The notes under the pieces: model-generated | Told to the model about the DNA's origin: nothing | The model's database searches: none | The model's input: only the letters and a program-made list of their open reading frames with translations | In this document: in pieces, positions 42,724 to 44,604 of the stretch | Layout of the letters: every line of letters starts with the position of its first letter | How positions within the stretch are numbered: the first letter of the stretch is position 1 | Translations under genes and position numbers: made by a program | Assembly (NCBI GenBank): GCA_945900755.1 | Contig: CAMDKS010000025.1 | Coordinates: forward strand, 1 to 44,604 | Direction: 5' to 3' | Length of the DNA: 44,604 nt | From: Bdellovibrio sp. ZAP7 | GTDB taxonomy: Bacteria; Bdellovibrionota_B; Oligoflexia; Oligoflexales; RGVZ01

Positions 42724-42965
42724 ACACAGATGAAGCACCAAACGATGCTCCTGGTGTTGCCCGAAAGGTCATTCGAAGAGGATGCCCTAATGAAAGCTTG
42801 TTTTATTCCGAAATAAATAGTGGGGAAATGCCGCCCAGACCTGCACATCCGATTATTGAATCCGACAAAAAAATAATTTCCGATTGGATTCTCTCACTTG
42901 CGCCCCAAGGGGGAGTTGTCCACTGCAGCGAAGAGCCCTCTGGAGTTCTCCGAGCACGCCGGTGA
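42724..42965 (+). pseudogene. C-terminal fragment of a cytochrome-like gene
   Basis: Open frame with VARKVIRRGCPNESLFYSEI, then SGEMPPRPAHPIIESDKKII and ISDWILSLAPQGG, the classic end of a c-type cytochrome domain (Met ligand in the MPP loop, final helix). The CxxCH part and any start codon are absent, and the upstream sequence is the oxidase gene on the other strand. It is best read as the remnant left by a rearrangement at about 42712-42740. Confidence 0.65.
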
Positions 42966-42982
42966 TAAGAACAATCACTTAT

Positions 42983-43010
42983 AACGAACGAACGAATGAA
43001 TGAATGAACG
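42983..43010. repeat. Tetranucleotide microsatellite (AAYG)7
   Basis: AACG three times, AATG three times and AACG once in tandem, between the cytochrome remnant and the glycosyltransferase 3' end. Noncoding. Confidence 0.9.
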
Positions 43011-43033
43011 ACGCCAACTAATGAGTGTTTAAA

Positions 43034-44176
43034 TCACAGCAGCCTGCGATAAACACTTTCGGTCTGGCGTGCACATTCTTCGACACTATACATTTCAGCC
43101 TTCAATCGAGCCGCCATCCCCAGTGCTTGGCGTGCCTCGGGGGATTCCAATAAATAGGCTATATGCTTGGCCAGCACCACTGGATCATTAGGGTCAGACA
43201 AGAGAAGCCCTTCTTTACCGTCCTCAATCAGCTCAGCCGCACCTGCACACCGCGAGGTTACCACCGGAAGACCGCAGGCCATTGCCTCTGTAATCACTAA
43301 GCCAAAGGGTTCGTAGACCGTCGGAAAAACAAACGCATCACTAATCGCCAGCAGCATTGGGATTTCATTGGAGCGGCCGCAGAAAAAAACTTGCGACCCA
43401 AGGCCAAGTCGATAGCTCTCTTGTATAAATGGCCGCGAATCGGCAGATCCGACAACGAGTAGCTTGATCCGTACATTTTTCGCAAGCGCCATGGCATTGA
43501 GCACTACACTCAAACCCTTGCGACGGAATTCGTTGCCGATAAAAATTAAAATAAAATCATCAGCCCCCCATCCAAAACGCCGCTGCCGTTCTGCGAAATG
43601 CGCCTTTCGAAGACTTGGGTGAAACATCGAAGAATCAACGCCTGAATACACCACCTGAATCCGATCTGGCGAAATTTTGTGGAAATGCATCAACTCATTT
43701 TTTACCGTCTGCGAAATGGCAATCACCAACTTGCAGCCACCTAGTCGATACTGAATCGTCTCAATGGCTATCGTAAAATAATGCATCGGATTTAATATTT
43801 TTAGCCACCACGCCTTTGAATTCGGGACGAGACTTCGTATCGAAATTATAAACCACGCTAGGTGCACGCTCTGTGCCGTGACCACATCGCAAAAAAAGGC
43901 TGACGCCCCTTGAGCATTCGAAATATCACTGCCGTTGCGCCATCCCGTAAACACATTAGCCAAACAAAAACTGATGGAGCTCAAAAAACTTGGCCGCCGT
44001 AGACACGGGGTTTTAATCCATTTAATCGCCCGATCTTTGGGCAAGTCTCTCCATGCTACTTGATTGGCTAGCAACGTGATCTCGTGCACCTTCGATTGTT
44101 CGTGCACCAATCCCACAAGGTAGCGTTCGATGCCACCTTGGCGATGAATGAAAGGATATATGTGCGTGATTTTCAT
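43034..44176 (-). CDS. GT4-family glycosyltransferase
   Basis: 380 residues with the GT-B fold. N-terminal acceptor half begins MKITHIYPFIHRQGGIERYL (Gly-rich loop) and the donor half carries VYSGVDSSMFHP, FIGNEFRRKGLSVVLNAM and the EX7E motif YEPFGLVITEAMACGLPVV (Glu289, Glu297). Uses a nucleotide-sugar donor with retention, likely for lipopolysaccharide or exopolysaccharide; substrate unknown. No other polysaccharide gene is visible next to it. Confidence 0.93.
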   Translation of the reverse strand: MKITHIYPFIHRQGGIERYLVGLVHEQSKVHEITLLANQVAWRDLPKDRAIKWIKTPCLRRPSFLSSISFCLANVFTGWRNGSDISNAQGASAFFCDVVTAQSVHLAWFIISIRSLVPNSKAWWLKILNPMHYFTIAIETIQYRLGGCKLVIAISQTVKNELMHFHKISPDRIQVVYSGVDSSMFHPSLRKAHFAERQRRFGWGADDFILIFIGNEFRRKGLSVVLNAMALAKNVRIKLLVVGSADSRPFIQESYRLGLGSQVFFCGRSNEIPMLLAISDAFVFPTVYEPFGLVITEAMACGLPVVTSRCAGAAELIEDGKEGLLLSDPNDPVVLAKHIAYLLESPEARQALGMAARLKAEMYSVEECARQTESVYRRLL

Positions 44177-44276
44177 CGGCCCCTGCTTTGTGTCAAGGTA
44201 CCGTTTAAAAATCTAAATTTCAAGGCCAAGGACTCTCTCTGGACTAAATGACAAACCTAAGTCTTCACTGGCCCGT

Positions 44277-44604
44277 TTATTTGGCAATGCGGGAGATCCG
44301 ACCGTTATCTCCGTCGGTGACATATATCCACGAAGAATCAGTGGTGATACCCACAGGGCTGTCAAAAGATCCATTGAGTATTGAGCGCTGACTTGTTCCA
44401 CCCACACACCATCCTGGAGTTACTGCACCGATCGCTGCACCAGCGCAGGCCGTATCACCGCTCGTTGGCGAGGTCAAGATTAGCCCCTTCCACCCAATGT
44501 AAACACCTGCTGTACTAAATTTTGAAATTCGATTGTTGGCGCTATCTACAACATAATAAAAAGATCCCGACACAGCAATATCGCGCGGGGCATTAAATCC
44601 GCCA
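44277..44604 (-). CDS. NHL-type beta-propeller protein, C-terminal part (5' end outside window)
   Basis: The frame is open to the right edge, so the visible 108 residues are the end of a larger protein. Two NHL-like blades: FYYVVDSANNRISKFSTAG and WIYVTDGDNGRISRIAK, with a spacer that holds a Cys pair (DTACAGAAIGAVTPGWCVGG) and a SFDSPVGITTD blade start. Such propellers bind proteins or ligands at the cell surface. The Cys-spacer style is familiar to me from large exported proteins of Bdellovibrionota-like bacteria. About 100 noncoding bases separate it from the glycosyltransferase start. Confidence 0.8.
   Translation of the reverse strand, partial: GGFNAPRDIAVSGSFYYVVDSANNRISKFSTAGVYIGWKGLILTSPTSGDTACAGAAIGAVTPGWCVGGTSQRSILNGSFDSPVGITTDSSWIYVTDGDNGRISRIAK

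Noticed and set aside
44213..44407. 64-codon minus-strand ORF overlapping the propeller gene in another frame
   Set aside because: The propeller frame has clear NHL repeats; this frame has no features and no ribosome site.

Overview
This is bacterial chromosomal DNA of moderate GC content, from a Gram-negative organism. Lipoprotein signals, a SecDF membrane translocase, HtrA-type periplasmic proteases, periplasmic azurin and a probable outer-membrane barrel all point that way. The many lipoproteins, orphan histidine kinases, a Ser/Thr kinase and a C-terminal NHL-type propeller with Cys-containing inter-repeat segments suggest a Bdellovibrionota/Oligoflexia-like or other former deltaproteobacterial lineage. 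That placement is an inference from gene style, not from a marker gene.

Layout. 1-2.7 kb: the istA side of an IS21-family element (istB runs off the left edge), with an extra Cys/Arg-rich ORF upstream of istA. 2.9-4.9 kb: clpP-clpX on the minus strand. 5.2-6.7 kb: a small ORF broken at two homopolymer tracts, a 14-bp hairpin, then an archaeal-type (STAND-like) ATPase. 6.7-9.7 kb: three exported proteins (one with EF-hand-like calcium loops, two lipoproteins), bracketed by two copies of a 33-bp direct repeat. 9.7-15 kb: two divergent orphan histidine kinases, the second translationally coupled to an unknown 822-residue membrane protein. 15-21.4 kb: a minus-strand envelope operon of HtrA-like protease, a catalytically dead HtrA-like paralogue, a YbaK-type deacylase and fused SecDF. 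21.6-23 kb: rpmG (L33), a terminator whose arm is preceded by 12-bp tandem repeats, and a Ser/Thr kinase with a zinc ribbon. 23.1-24.7 kb: nested inverted repeats, then an ATPase fused to a PD-(D/E)XK-like nuclease domain.

24.8-27.2 kb: an operon of membrane fatty acid/sterol hydroxylase, TetR regulator and rdgB behind a perfect 11-4-11 operator. 27.2-34.2 kb: bolA, an unknown membrane protein, xdhA, xdhB and xdhC (molybdenum xanthine dehydrogenase and its maturation factor), then an alpha/beta hydrolase. 34.4-37 kb: azurin, converging with a three-gene unit (secreted protein, barrel-like protein, di-haem lipoprotein) that starts near a perfect 7-1-7 Fur box. 37.2-39.3 kb: TetR regulator, hemJ and an RluA-type pseudouridine synthase. 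39.5-41.6 kb: a 125-bp inverted-repeat element, a small membrane protein and a stress group (DUF883/ElaB-like protein, small membrane protein, Hsp20) behind a sigma-54-like promoter. 41.6-44.6 kb: a multicopper oxidase abutting the remnant of a cytochrome-like gene, a GT4 glycosyltransferase and a partial NHL-type propeller.

The strongest leads for something new are the homopolymer-interrupted small gene plus ATPase at 5.2-6.7 kb, the active/dead HtrA pair next to secDF, the Fur-box periplasmic redox unit, and the unexplained inverted or direct repeats at 6.7/9.6, 23.1 and 39.5 kb. No CRISPR array, rRNA or tRNA was recognised.
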